Assembly (NCBI RefSeq): GCF_014858005.1
Contig: NZ_JACYOT010000001.1
Coordinates: forward strand, 1-64,000
Direction: 5' to 3'
DNA length: 64,000 nucleotides
Source of the DNA: Propioniciclava soli
GTDB taxonomy: Bacteria > Actinomycetota > Actinomycetes > Propionibacteriales > Propionibacteriaceae
Positions 34,008 through 42,540 of this stretch are shown in pieces. The number at the start of each line of letters is the position of its first letter. Position 1 is the stretch's first letter. Below the pieces are notes generated by a model. That model searched no databases, was not told the DNA's origin, and saw only the letters and a program-made list of their open reading frames with translations. The translations under genes were made by a program, and so were the position numbers.

Positions 34008-37000
34008 CTAGATGCCGATGCGGGGTCGAAGGATTGGACGACGAGGGGCGAACTCCTCGGGCTTCCTTGCCTCCCTGCCAGTTGCGCGTAACGACGCGCC
34101 TTCGTTGGCCGACTGGTCGTGGCGCGCGAGGCGAGTCTTGACCCGGTTCAGGTCGTGGAGGGCGGCCTGGGCAGAGGAGCGGGGGTTGTCGTTCCACGTG
34201 GCGGCGAGGCCAGTCAAGGCGGAACGGACTACGGCCGCCGGCAGACGGAGCCGATCGGCCACCTCTTGAACGCCGGCCTCCCAATGTCGGGAGGGTTGGG
34301 CTGCGACGACGCTGAGAGCTTCGAGGGCGGCTTCTCCTGTGGGCAGGTGGGCGAAGCGCTCGTCGACGAGTTGGTTCGCGAGCGGCCTCGCTTGCTCGAG
34401 GGCGGTAGTCAAGACGATGGCGCGTCCGGTGGCAAGGAGTTCGGCGGGGTCGGTGCGGTCGGGCAGGGCGGCGTAGCGGGGGTCGTGGCCGTAGGGGGCG
34501 AGGATCCAGTAGTCGCGTTCAGCGGCGACACGGCCGGCCAGGTCTGCGTCAGTGGCGACGATGGGCGTCCGATGCCCAACCTGGCGCAGTTGTGCGGCTT
34601 GTTCGTAGGTGAGTGACGTTCCTAGGGGTGCGACGCCGATGTACCGGCCGTTCGTGGCGACGGTGACCGCGATGGCGTCCATCGGGCCTTCGACGATGAC
34701 GGGGGTGACGTCGGGGTCGAGTGGTCCGGTGGTGAAGAGCTGGTCGCCCTTGTGGAACAGGGGCGTTTCGCTGGTGTTGAGGTACTTGGGTCCGCTCTTG
34801 TCGCTGTCGGTGCGGGCAGGGTGGCGGCGTCCGACGAACCCCAGAACGATGCCGTCGTGGCGAATCGGGAAGACCGCCCGGTCGCGGAACCGGTCGATGA
34901 GGCTTCCGGTCGAGGCTTGAGTGGCGACGCCGGCGGTGAGCATCTCGGCGTCGGTGACACCGAGGGCGTGGAGGTGGTGGACAAGCGTGGTCCACCCTGC
35001 GGGGGCGTAGCCCGGTTCCAGGTCGGGGTGGCCGGTGAGGTCGACGCCGAACCGTGACTCGAGGTAGGGCTGGGCCCACGAGCCGGGGAGGCGGTCGGCG
35101 TAGAAGTCCGCGGTGAGCCGGTTGATCTCGGCGACTCTTCCGGGGGTGGAGGGGCAGTCGCGCCAGGCGTCGGCGCGCTCGAACATCTTGCGGGTGTCCT
35201 GGTCGGTGGGCTCGGGCAGGCCGAGGCTGTCGCGGATCATCGCCTGAAGCCACAGGTTGGCACCGCCATCGTCCTCCTCTTCGGCGGCGACCGGAGCCTC
35301 GCCAGTGGGATCGACTGCCAGTGGTTCGTCGTGTTCAGCGGGGTCGCCGATGAGGATCGGATGGGCGAGTTCGAAGCCTTCCCACAGGTCGGCGGGCGGC
35401 TCGTCGTCGGGGTGCGGTGGTTCGGGCACGTCGTCGCGCGCGCGAGTGAGGTCGGTGAGGGTCGAGATCCGCCACACCAGGGCGAGACAGTCGTCCACCT
35501 GTCGGTCGCCGTTGGTGCTTGCTGACAGGAGGTCGGTGGCGGTCCAGCCTTGGCGGATGCCGTGGTCGACGGCGGTGACGAGGGCGGGCCACCAGCGGCT
35601 GGCTTGGAGTTCGGCGGCTTGATCGGCGCCCACGGTGTCGGCGAGGGATCCGGTCCACGCGGGGGTGAGGGGTTGGTCGGTGTCGAGGGCGCCGGTGACG
35701 GCGGGGGTGAGGTGGCGGGCGATCCGCCACCACAGGGCTGCGGCCGGGTGGTCGTCGGGCAGGTTCCCTTCGCTCGCCGCGGTGAGCAGCAGGCGGCGGG
35801 CGTCCAGGCCGGACGCCGAGAGTTGCGCGAGGCGTTGGGCGAGCATGGGGGTGAAAGCATCGCCGGTGGTGTGGGGGGCCAGCTGGTGGAGGAGGGGTCC
35901 CCATTCGGTCATGGCGGGCTGGTGGTCGCCGGTGAGCCGGTGGTCGAGGTGGCGTTGCCAGCGGGCGGCTGCGGTGGGGAATTGCCGTTCGCCGGTGGGT
36001 CGGAGGTCGGTGTCCGGCACGTTCATGGCGGCCCGCCACACGGTGAGGTCGGCGATCGTCTGCCCGGTCGGCTGCCCGAGGCAGGACGCCAGCCACGCTG
36101 GCATCCGGGTGGGGGCGAGTCCTTGCTGGTGGACGGTGTCGGCGAGGTCAGCGACCAGGCGGGCGCGCGCTCCGAGGTAGGTGCCCCATTCGGGGTGTTC
36201 GCGGAGCCGGCTGGGAACGCTGGGCAGCCACGGCAGGGGGCCTGGGGTGGTGTTTCGGAGTCCGGTGGGGTCGAGCCGCCAGCCGAGGACGGCCGCGGGA
36301 TCGGCGGCGCCGGTGAGGTCAGTTCTGGCGGCGACGGTGCGGAGTTCGGTGAGGGGGTCGTGGCCGTCGGCGGCGATCAGCAGCAGGTGGGCGCGGAGTG
36401 CGGGCCAGGCGTCACACCACGGGACGCCGGGCAGGAGCTGGTCGACCTGACGCTCGAGGGCGCGGACGGCAAGGTCGCCGGCGAGGTCTTCGGCGGCCAC
36501 CGTGAGGGCGTCGGTGTAGCGGGCGACGGCCTGTCCGAGCCGGAGCCGCGGGTCTTCAAGTTGCTGTTGTAGCGACGTCGCGGAGGTGGGTGCGGTGTCG
36601 CGGGCGAGGATCTGTTCGAGCATGTCGGTGGCGGTCGGCGGCCGGACGGTGTCGGGCTGGATGAGGGTGTGGGGGTCGCCGTCGCCGACGACTTGCAGGT
36701 AGACGTGGTTGGCGTGCCGGCCGCGGGTGAGCATCGTGTACAGCTGCTGGCGGCCTTCGGTACCGGTGGCCACGCCGTGCATCGTGTCGACGGAGACGCC
36801 TTGGGCGGTGTGCACGGTGGACGCGTAGCCCAGTTCCACCGACGCGGCCACATAGTCAGCGGGCAACACGACGCTGAGGTGGCTGCTGGTGTGGAGGGCG
36901 CGGACGCTGCCGTTGGGGGTGATGGCGGTGATGGTCCAACGGTCGCCGTTCTTCACCCAGTCGGTGGGGCTGACGCGGAGGCGGCGGTCGTTGGTGCGGG

Positions 37001-39506
37001 TGATGATCGTGTCGCCGACCGAGGCGGACAGCCCGTCGGCGAGCTCCACCTCCCGCGTGACGAGCTCGCCGGTGAGGCGGTGGGTGCGGGCGCGGGTGTT
37101 GAGTTCGGCGACCAGATCGCGGGTGGGGGCCAGCATGATCGTGTCCAACCCGGCGGTGCGGTCGGCCTGCCAGGCGTCGAACACCTGGTTGGTAATCGTT
37201 GCGAGGTCGCCGACATGGACCCGCTGGCGGTCGAGGTAGAAGCCCAGCGCTTCGGTCTGTCCCTCGCGCAGGGCGAGGCTGGCGCCGCCTTCGGCGGGGT
37301 CGGCGAAGCGGACGAGTTCGTTCAACCGGGCGGCACCATGTTGGGTGGCGATGTCACGCAGGACGCCGCCGGCCCCGATCGCGGCCAGCTGTTGGTCGTC
37401 GCCGACCAAGCGGACGCTGCCCCCACGAGCCAGGATGTGGCCGACCGCGGCATCCAGGGAGAGGGTGTCGGCCATGCCTGCCTCGTCGATCACCACCAGG
37501 GTTTGGGGGCCGATCTGGGCAGCCCAGTCGGGCAGGTCATGGTGGTCGATCGACCAGGTGAGTTTGGCGAGCGTGTCGGTGTGCGTGTCGATCTGCGCGC
37601 CGAGCGCGGCCGCCGCCGCGGCGGACGGCGCGAGGCCCAACACGGTGCCGCCGGCTTCGGTCCACGCCGTGGCGAGGGCGCGCATCGCGGTGGTCTTCCC
37701 CGACCCCGCCGGTGCGATCGCGACCTGAACCCGGGCACCGGAGCCGGCCATCGCCCGGACGAGGGCGACCTGCCCGGAGTTCAACTCGACCCCGTTCGCA
37801 GTGCTTTCCAGGAGGGCGACGGCGATGGTGGCCGCGTCGACGACCATCCCATCGCGACGGGCGGCGGCATCCACCAGGCGTTGCTCGGCGGCGAGGATCC
37901 GCGGCGACGTGAACAACTCCGCGCCGGCGACCGTGTACACCGACTGCCCATCCACCCGCCGCAGGGCTGCAGGCTCGCGGACGCCGTCGTCCGGCACCGC
38001 CAACCGCACTGAATGCTGGGCGAGTGACACGGCGACGAGACGATCCACGGTCGCCTCCAACAGGGTGGTGGGGACGTTCGCGGTCCGCGCGCGGCGTTGG
38101 GCTTCGGCGCGCACGTGCCAGGACTGCCACGTCGCCCGCGACCCCTCGACCGTCGCGACGATGGACGCCGCCGTGCTCGTGAACCACGCGTCGTCCAACG
38201 CCGCTCCGAGGGTGCGCTTGGGGTGGAGGGCGCTGTCGATCATCCGACGGACGCCCTCCGGCCCGCCGAGGACCTGCTCGGCCTGGGCCCGCCAGCTGGC
38301 GCGTTGCTCGGCGAGCGTGCGGGGCGGGTGCTTGTCCTGCCTGGTTTCGAGGTTGGCCTGCTGCGCCAGGGCGAGGGTCTCGATCGCGGTCGGCGGACGA
38401 CCATGCGCCGCCTGGAAGTCGGTGGCCAACTCCGCTTGTCGCTGCTCGATGGAGCGGCGCCGTGCGGACCAACGCCGGTTCAGGGCCGGGTCGACACCAT
38501 CGATCTCCCGGACGGGCCGGCGTCCAGCACTGGTGGTCCGGTTGACGAACTGGACGCCCAGCGCGTCCGCCAAATGCCGTTCCAGGGCGGTGTTGTAGGT
38601 CTCCGACGCGGTGACCTTCGCCTTGAACAACACCCGGCCATCGATCGACAACCAGCGTCCATCCAGGGTCTGCACCTTGTTCGCGACCGCGACATGGGTG
38701 TGCAGGTCGGGGTCCCCGGCGCGGGGATCACGGTGGGTGAACGCCGCGGCGACCAGCCCTCGGACGTTGACCTGGCGGACGCCTTTCGCGCCGGTCCGGG
38801 TGAACAGGCCGTGGTCCTCGATCAGCTTGAGGGCGTCGGCGATCGCGGCGTGGTGAGCGCGTTCGATGACCGCCGCCGTGTGCGGGTCGGCGAGCGCCCA
38901 CAGGGTCGACACGCTCTTGACCGGCGAGAAGGTGAGGTCGAACCCAGCGATCGCGGTCGTCTGCGGGCGGGACAGCTTCGCGATCAACCCGGCCAGTTCG
39001 CGGGAGTCCGCGGGTTCGCGGCCGTACTCGGCGCGGAAGAACTCCCGGCCCACCTCGGTACGGATCCTGGCGCGCTGGTCGGCGGCGACCGCCGAGCGGG
39101 CGGGGACGCCGTCGAGCAGGTTCAGGGCGGCGAGGCGTTTGGCGACCTCAACGCGGAACGGCGACACGTCGTTCGCGTGGATCTTGAACGGCGACCCCAG
39201 CCGGGACACCACCAGGTAGTCGGCCTCGGTGAGGCCCGGCCCATGCAAGGCGTCCATCCGCTGCTGCGCCAACGGGTGCAAGCCAGCGCCGAACAGGTTC
39301 TGCATCTGCTCGGCGGTCACCACATCGCCGGCGTCCAAACCGTCGATACCGGCCATGCCGGCGCCCACCCACTGGCCGGGGGTTTCGCCGCGTTCGGTGT
39401 AGTAGGAGGCCAGTCCGAGGTGGCCCTTCTCGGTGGAGTCCTGCACGGCGACCTGCCGGGTCAGGTAGTCGTACCCCGATCCGGCGGTGATCTTGTGCAG
39501 ACTCAT
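34008..39506 (-). CDS. traA: MobF relaxase-helicase-primase fusion (TraA-like)
   Basis: This is a 1832-residue protein. Residues 1 to about 400 are a MobF/TrwC relaxase with PVKSVSTLWALA and the HUH-type LHTH (His269, His271). Residues about 580-1030 are a RecD/TraI-like helicase: Walker A APAGSGKTTAM (Lys604), VVIDEAGMAD, GDDQQLAAIGAGGVLRD and STVHTAQGVSVDTMHG. Residues about 1460-1720 read as a DnaG-type primase: FPIRHDGIVLGFVGRRH and TOPRIM motifs VIVEGPMDAI (Glu1606) and ATDADLAG (Asp1653, Asp1655). ATG 39506 was chosen because regulatory box 3 with GGAGGG sits right in front. It nicks at oriT, unwinds and perhaps primes the transferred strand. Confidence 0.93.
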   Translation of the reverse strand: MSLHKITAGSGYDYLTRQVAVQDSTEKGHLGLASYYTERGETPGQWVGAGMAGIDGLDAGDVVTAEQMQNLFGAGLHPLAQQRMDALHGPGLTEADYLVVSRLGSPFKIHANDVSPFRVEVAKRLAALNLLDGVPARSAVAADQRARIRTEVGREFFRAEYGREPADSRELAGLIAKLSRPQTTAIAGFDLTFSPVKSVSTLWALADPHTAAVIERAHHAAIADALKLIEDHGLFTRTGAKGVRQVNVRGLVAAAFTHRDPRAGDPDLHTHVAVANKVQTLDGRWLSIDGRVLFKAKVTASETYNTALERHLADALGVQFVNRTTSAGRRPVREIDGVDPALNRRWSARRRSIEQRQAELATDFQAAHGRPPTAIETLALAQQANLETRQDKHPPRTLAEQRASWRAQAEQVLGGPEGVRRMIDSALHPKRTLGAALDDAWFTSTAASIVATVEGSRATWQSWHVRAEAQRRARTANVPTTLLEATVDRLVAVSLAQHSVRLAVPDDGVREPAALRRVDGQSVYTVAGAELFTSPRILAAEQRLVDAAARRDGMVVDAATIAVALLESTANGVELNSGQVALVRAMAGSGARVQVAIAPAGSGKTTAMRALATAWTEAGGTVLGLAPSAAAAAALGAQIDTHTDTLAKLTWSIDHHDLPDWAAQIGPQTLVVIDEAGMADTLSLDAAVGHILARGGSVRLVGDDQQLAAIGAGGVLRDIATQHGAARLNELVRFADPAEGGASLALREGQTEALGFYLDRQRVHVGDLATITNQVFDAWQADRTAGLDTIMLAPTRDLVAELNTRARTHRLTGELVTREVELADGLSASVGDTIITRTNDRRLRVSPTDWVKNGDRWTITAITPNGSVRALHTSSHLSVVLPADYVAASVELGYASTVHTAQGVSVDTMHGVATGTEGRQQLYTMLTRGRHANHVYLQVVGDGDPHTLIQPDTVRPPTATDMLEQILARDTAPTSATSLQQQLEDPRLRLGQAVARYTDALTVAAEDLAGDLAVRALERQVDQLLPGVPWCDAWPALRAHLLLIAADGHDPLTELRTVAARTDLTGAADPAAVLGWRLDPTGLRNTTPGPLPWLPSVPSRLREHPEWGTYLGARARLVADLADTVHQQGLAPTRMPAWLASCLGQPTGQTIADLTVWRAAMNVPDTDLRPTGERQFPTAAARWQRHLDHRLTGDHQPAMTEWGPLLHQLAPHTTGDAFTPMLAQRLAQLSASGLDARRLLLTAASEGNLPDDHPAAALWWRIARHLTPAVTGALDTDQPLTPAWTGSLADTVGADQAAELQASRWWPALVTAVDHGIRQGWTATDLLSASTNGDRQVDDCLALVWRISTLTDLTRARDDVPEPPHPDDEPPADLWEGFELAHPILIGDPAEHDEPLAVDPTGEAPVAAEEEDDGGANLWLQAMIRDSLGLPEPTDQDTRKMFERADAWRDCPSTPGRVAEINRLTADFYADRLPGSWAQPYLESRFGVDLTGHPDLEPGYAPAGWTTLVHHLHALGVTDAEMLTAGVATQASTGSLIDRFRDRAVFPIRHDGIVLGFVGRRHPARTDSDKSGPKYLNTSETPLFHKGDQLFTTGPLDPDVTPVIVEGPMDAIAVTVATNGRYIGVAPLGTSLTYEQAAQLRQVGHRTPIVATDADLAGRVAAERDYWILAPYGHDPRYAALPDRTDPAELLATGRAIVLTTALEQARPLANQLVDERFAHLPTGEAALEALSVVAAQPSRHWEAGVQEVADRLRLPAAVVRSALTGLAATWNDNPRSSAQAALHDLNRVKTRLARHDQSANEGASLRATGREARKPEEFAPRRPILRPRIGI

Positions 39507-39546
39507 CACACCCTCCAGAAGTGATTTCTGAGCCTCTCCGGGGACA
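39506..39546 (-). promoter_or_regulatory. ICE regulatory box, copy 3
   Basis: On the minus strand, TGTCCCCGGAGAGGC and then TCACTTCTGGAGGGTG lead directly into the relaxase start codon. ATCAC and GTGAT arms surround the Shine-Dalgarno sequence here, so an RNA hairpin could mask it. Confidence 0.7.
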
Positions 39547-39733
39547 CTTTCGGCGAGATTGGTCCGACGAGTTTCGTGCTGGTTCCGACCTGGGTGCACT
39601 AGGTGTGTGCCACATGAAGACGTCGGGACAATCGGGAGGGACATTGGCCGCCGTTGGGTCGGTCGTGACTGAGGGCCGGGTCGGGGTCGCTGCCGCGCGG
39701 GAAGGCTGCGGTTCATTGCGTGGTTGCTGGGGC

Positions 39734-39915
39734 GTGACGACGATCGGTTTCATCGGTTCCGGACACATCGGCTCGCAACTGGCTCGGCTCGCGGTGGGCC
39801 AGGCCACGACGTGGTGATGAGCAACTCCCGGGGCCCGGAATCGCTCGCGGCGTTGGTCGCCGAGTTCGGCCCCCACGCATGGGCCGCGACCCCGGCTGAG
39901 GCAGCTGAGGTCGCC
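39734..39915 (+). pseudogene. Frameshifted fragment of an NAD(P)-binding (F420-reductase-like) protein
   Basis: GTG 39734 begins TTIGFIGSGHIGSQLARLAV, a Rossmann loop. The continuation GHDVVMSNSRGPESLAALVA and EFGPHAWAATPAEAAE is in another frame. Together they match the N-terminus of NADPH-dependent F420-reductase-like proteins (about 60 residues), with a small deletion at about 39795-39810. Everything after the TPAEAAE helix is missing. It is a non-functional chromosomal fragment picked up inside the element, between the relaxase promoter and the next ICE gene. Confidence 0.65.
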
Positions 39916-40130
39916 GAGCTCGACTCCGAGGCGGAGTGGACGCCCCCGCCTGTCAATGGCCCTCCCGGACTGCGCTACCGGGACGCACCCCACGACACCG
40001 AACGCGCAGTGTCGTAGCGAGGTCGGTCAGCGCCACAGGTGAAGGAACGTCAGACTGCGCGGATACCTTGAGCCATGTGTCGTCCAGGATCGGTTCGGAG
40101 TTCGGGACGCTCGGCAAACGCTTGGCGGCC

Positions 40131-40376
40131 ATGAAGCCCAAGCCCCCCGAGCGCCCGGTGGATCCGGCCCGTCACGTGTGGGTGCAGACCCCGTCGGGAC
40201 GCCAGGCCGGACTACTGGTCGCCTGGGTCACCGGCGTCGATGGCACGTGGTGGGGCAGGGTCGCCGTCTCAGACGCCCCCGGCGAGGCCAGCCTCCAACT
40301 CCTGGCCGGCCGGCTTCTGAGTCCCGTCCAGCAGGAAGCCGAGGGACCAGAGGTCAGGGCAGACCAGCCCGGGTGA
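40131..40376 (+). CDS. Small ICE protein of unknown function
   Basis: This 81-residue protein starts MKPKPPERPVDPARHVWVQT; a GTG at 40077 would add 18 residues. Its body, HVWVQTPSGRQAGLLVAWVT then VDGTWWGRVAVSDAPGEASL, looks like a small beta-barrel. The 3' end overlaps the end of the convergent gene at 40354 by 23 bp. No family recognised. Confidence 0.55.
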   Translation: MKPKPPERPVDPARHVWVQTPSGRQAGLLVAWVTGVDGTWWGRVAVSDAPGEASLQLLAGRLLSPVQQEAEGPEVRADQPG

Positions 40377-41628
40377 ACTCCTGCTGCAACCGCGGACGCC
40401 GGGGGTGGGCCTCCCGCAGGTCGGCGACCAGCGCGTCGACGCCGTCGGCCACCTCGGTGCCGCGGGTGAGCGCGCGCAGATGGACGAGCTTCCGCGCCGC
40501 GGCCCGGTAGTGCTGGGCATCGGCGTGCTCAAGATGATCGAGCACCTGCCGGGTGTGGATCGGCACGACGGCGAGCGGATCGACCTTCTCGTACCGGTCA
40601 GCCAAGGTTCCCCACAGGCCGGGCTCGTCCAGACCGAGCGAGTGGGCCAGCTCCCACGCCAACTCGACGTCGTCCAGGGAGTGCAAGGCGAACGACACGG
40701 CCTCGGCCGGCCGCCGGCGCAGCGCGTCCATCACGCGCTGTCGGTGGTCGGGCCACGCCTGGCCGGCGGCAGCCCGGACGCCGTCGGCGTGGGTCGCGGT
40801 CGGCCACCGGTCGAACACCGCCAGCCGGGCGGTGAGTTCCTCGGCCGGCCGGTGCTCGGCCAGCAGCCGGCACCAGAGGCGGGCGGCGTGGACCGATTGG
40901 TGGCCCCGGTCGAAGAAGGTCGCCTGGCGTGCCCAGTCGATCGCCAAGTCGGTCTCGCCGATCTCGGCGAACGCCTTGGCGGTGTCCTCCAGCCAGGCGG
41001 CGACCTTCCGGTCGCGTGCGTGGGTGGCGATGATCGCGTCGACGTCCCGGTCCCAGACCGCCAGCCGCTGGGCGTTCCACTCCAGCACGAACCGGGCATG
41101 CCGTAGCCCCGCCTGCTGCTCCCACCCGGTCGGGTCGGCCGTCCGCTGCAGCCACAACGCGTGTTCTTCCGCTTCGGTCGGGGCGGGACCCACCGACGCG
41201 GCGATTTCGGCGAGCTTGGTCTTGTACAGCGCCATTCCTCGGTCGCCGAGCGCGGGCCCGTAGGCGGCGGGGTCGAGGGTGAAGTAGTCGACGACGCCGT
41301 CGAACTGGAAGTCGATCATCCACGCGACCAGCCGGGCCGGTGGGGGAGGGGCGGCTTTGGTGAGGTCGGCGTGCAGGGCGAGGAGGTCCTTGATCGCGTC
41401 GCCGATGATGCCACTGGAGTCGTCGGCGCGGGCGATCGCCTTCAACGCGCTCGCCAGCGCACGCTGGGTCACCGGCAACACCTCGGCCGCCGGCTGCGTG
41501 TGTGCGGCAGCGCGCAGCAGGGCGACCGCCTGGTGGACGCCGTGGCCGTAGCTGTTGGCGGCACTCCAGCGGTGCAAGTCGGTCCGGGTGCGGACCAGGG
41601 GCAGCACGGCGTCGGCCAACGATCCCAC
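40354..41628 (-). CDS. Uncharacterised helical-repeat protein, copy A
   Basis: This 424-residue protein has a GTG start at 41628 behind GGGAGGGG. It is helical, TPR-like in spacing, with GSLADAVLPLVRTR at the N-terminus, RLVAWMIDFQFDGVVDYFTL and AAYGPALGDRGMALYKTKLA in the middle, IDWARQATFFDRGHQS and a RRPRLQQEFTRAGLP end. A close paralogue lies at 55717-56997 outside the right attachment site. Similar proteins are, as I recall, grouped under an uncharacterised DUF (possibly DUF6880). Nothing points to a catalytic function. Confidence 0.7.
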   Translation of the reverse strand: MGSLADAVLPLVRTRTDLHRWSAANSYGHGVHQAVALLRAAAHTQPAAEVLPVTQRALASALKAIARADDSSGIIGDAIKDLLALHADLTKAAPPPPARLVAWMIDFQFDGVVDYFTLDPAAYGPALGDRGMALYKTKLAEIAASVGPAPTEAEEHALWLQRTADPTGWEQQAGLRHARFVLEWNAQRLAVWDRDVDAIIATHARDRKVAAWLEDTAKAFAEIGETDLAIDWARQATFFDRGHQSVHAARLWCRLLAEHRPAEELTARLAVFDRWPTATHADGVRAAAGQAWPDHRQRVMDALRRRPAEAVSFALHSLDDVELAWELAHSLGLDEPGLWGTLADRYEKVDPLAVVPIHTRQVLDHLEHADAQHYRAAARKLVHLRALTRGTEVADGVDALVADLREAHPRRPRLQQEFTRAGLP

Positions 41629-41713
41629 GTGAACCCCTCCCGGTCGGATTGGATGACGGTCAGTCTGCCACGACCCGGTTCGCGAGAAGTCGGCGGAATT
41701 CGTGGCCGCCGGG

Positions 41714-41752
41714 TGTCCGCGGAGGGCCCTCCAGCTCACTTCTGGATGGTGA
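41714..41752 (+). promoter_or_regulatory. ICE regulatory box, copy 4
   Basis: TGTCCGCGGAGGGCCC and TCACTTCTGGATGGTGA lie 26 bp before the 41779 start. This copy has one change (T for G) in the Shine-Dalgarno-like core. It faces the divergent copy-A gene and drives the small-gene operon that follows. Confidence 0.7.
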
Positions 41753-41778
41753 GAGGACTCACACCCAGGAGCGAAACC

Positions 41779-42087
41779 ATGACCGAGACGAAGACCGGAG
41801 ATCAGTCGATCCGGCGCGCAGCACGGCAGGCGGCGGTCGCCGCCCAGGCTCGCCGGCGCGCGAAGACCGCCGAGCGGGACAAGCGATTGGACGCCGCCGC
41901 CCTCACCCTGATCGTCACCCTCGCCGAACGCGACGCCCTGGAACGTCGAGCCGGCGCCGCCATCCGAGCGATGCTCACCGACGGGCTCACCCTCACCGAC
42001 GTCGTCACTTGGATCGACGGCGAAGCCACCCTCAAGGAAGCCACCCGCCTCGCCGGACTGGCACCCACCGGGGAGCCCCAGCCATGA
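41779..42087 (+). CDS. Small basic ICE protein
   Basis: This 102-residue protein starts at ATG 41779 behind CAGGAG. A highly basic N-terminal half (IRRAARQAAVAAQARRRAKT) precedes a helical half with AERDALERRAGAAIRAMLTD and GLTLTDVVTWIDGEATLKEA, which may be a small DNA-binding fold. It overlaps the next gene (ATGA). It could be an accessory nicking or partition protein; no family is recognised. Confidence 0.55.
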   Translation: MTETKTGDQSIRRAARQAAVAAQARRRAKTAERDKRLDAAALTLIVTLAERDALERRAGAAIRAMLTDGLTLTDVVTWIDGEATLKEATRLAGLAPTGEPQP

Positions 42088-42533
42088 CCACCACCATCCA
42101 CGTCGAGGCCCTGCTCTACGGCGGCCGCACCCTGGTCGGCCACACCGAGGAAGGCGAACGCATCGCCGGCTGGCCCGAGGTCGCCTACGAGGCGATCCGC
42201 GCCATCAACCACCTCACCAGCCACGGACCGATCCCCGCGCCGACCGCCTACCGGATCCTCGGCGACCTCAAGGGCGTCGGTCACCTGCTCCCGCAGGCGC
42301 TCGAGCAACTGTGCCGCGGCCTGCAGGCGTCCCTGGAGGCGTTCGACGTGTACGACCAGCGCCGTGACCCCGGGGCGTCCGTGTCGGACGCCATCGCGCT
42401 GCTCGCCCGGGCCGGACGCAAGGCCGCCGACCTCGGCCAACTCCTCGAGGACGCCCAGGCCGCCATCAGCGAACAGGGGTACCACGCCGACCCCGAGGCC
42501 GACAGTTCACCGCGACTCCCCGGGACCCGGTGA
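42084..42533 (+). CDS. Uncharacterised ICE protein
   Basis: This 149-residue, mainly helical protein has segments EGERIAGWPEVAYEAIRAIN, GPIPAPTAYRILGDLKGVGH and LLPQALEQLCRGLQASLEAF. It has no membrane helix and no cysteine pair. It lies between the basic protein and the M48-like membrane protein in the box 4 operon. Function unknown. Confidence 0.6.
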   Translation: MTTTIHVEALLYGGRTLVGHTEEGERIAGWPEVAYEAIRAINHLTSHGPIPAPTAYRILGDLKGVGHLLPQALEQLCRGLQASLEAFDVYDQRRDPGASVSDAIALLARAGRKAADLGQLLEDAQAAISEQGYHADPEADSSPRLPGTR

Positions 42534-42540
42534 ACCGATC

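Noticed and set aside
34003-34010. GGGCCTA as a possible tRNA-Ile 5' end
   Set aside because: No D arm follows and the bases belong to the end of the relaxase gene.
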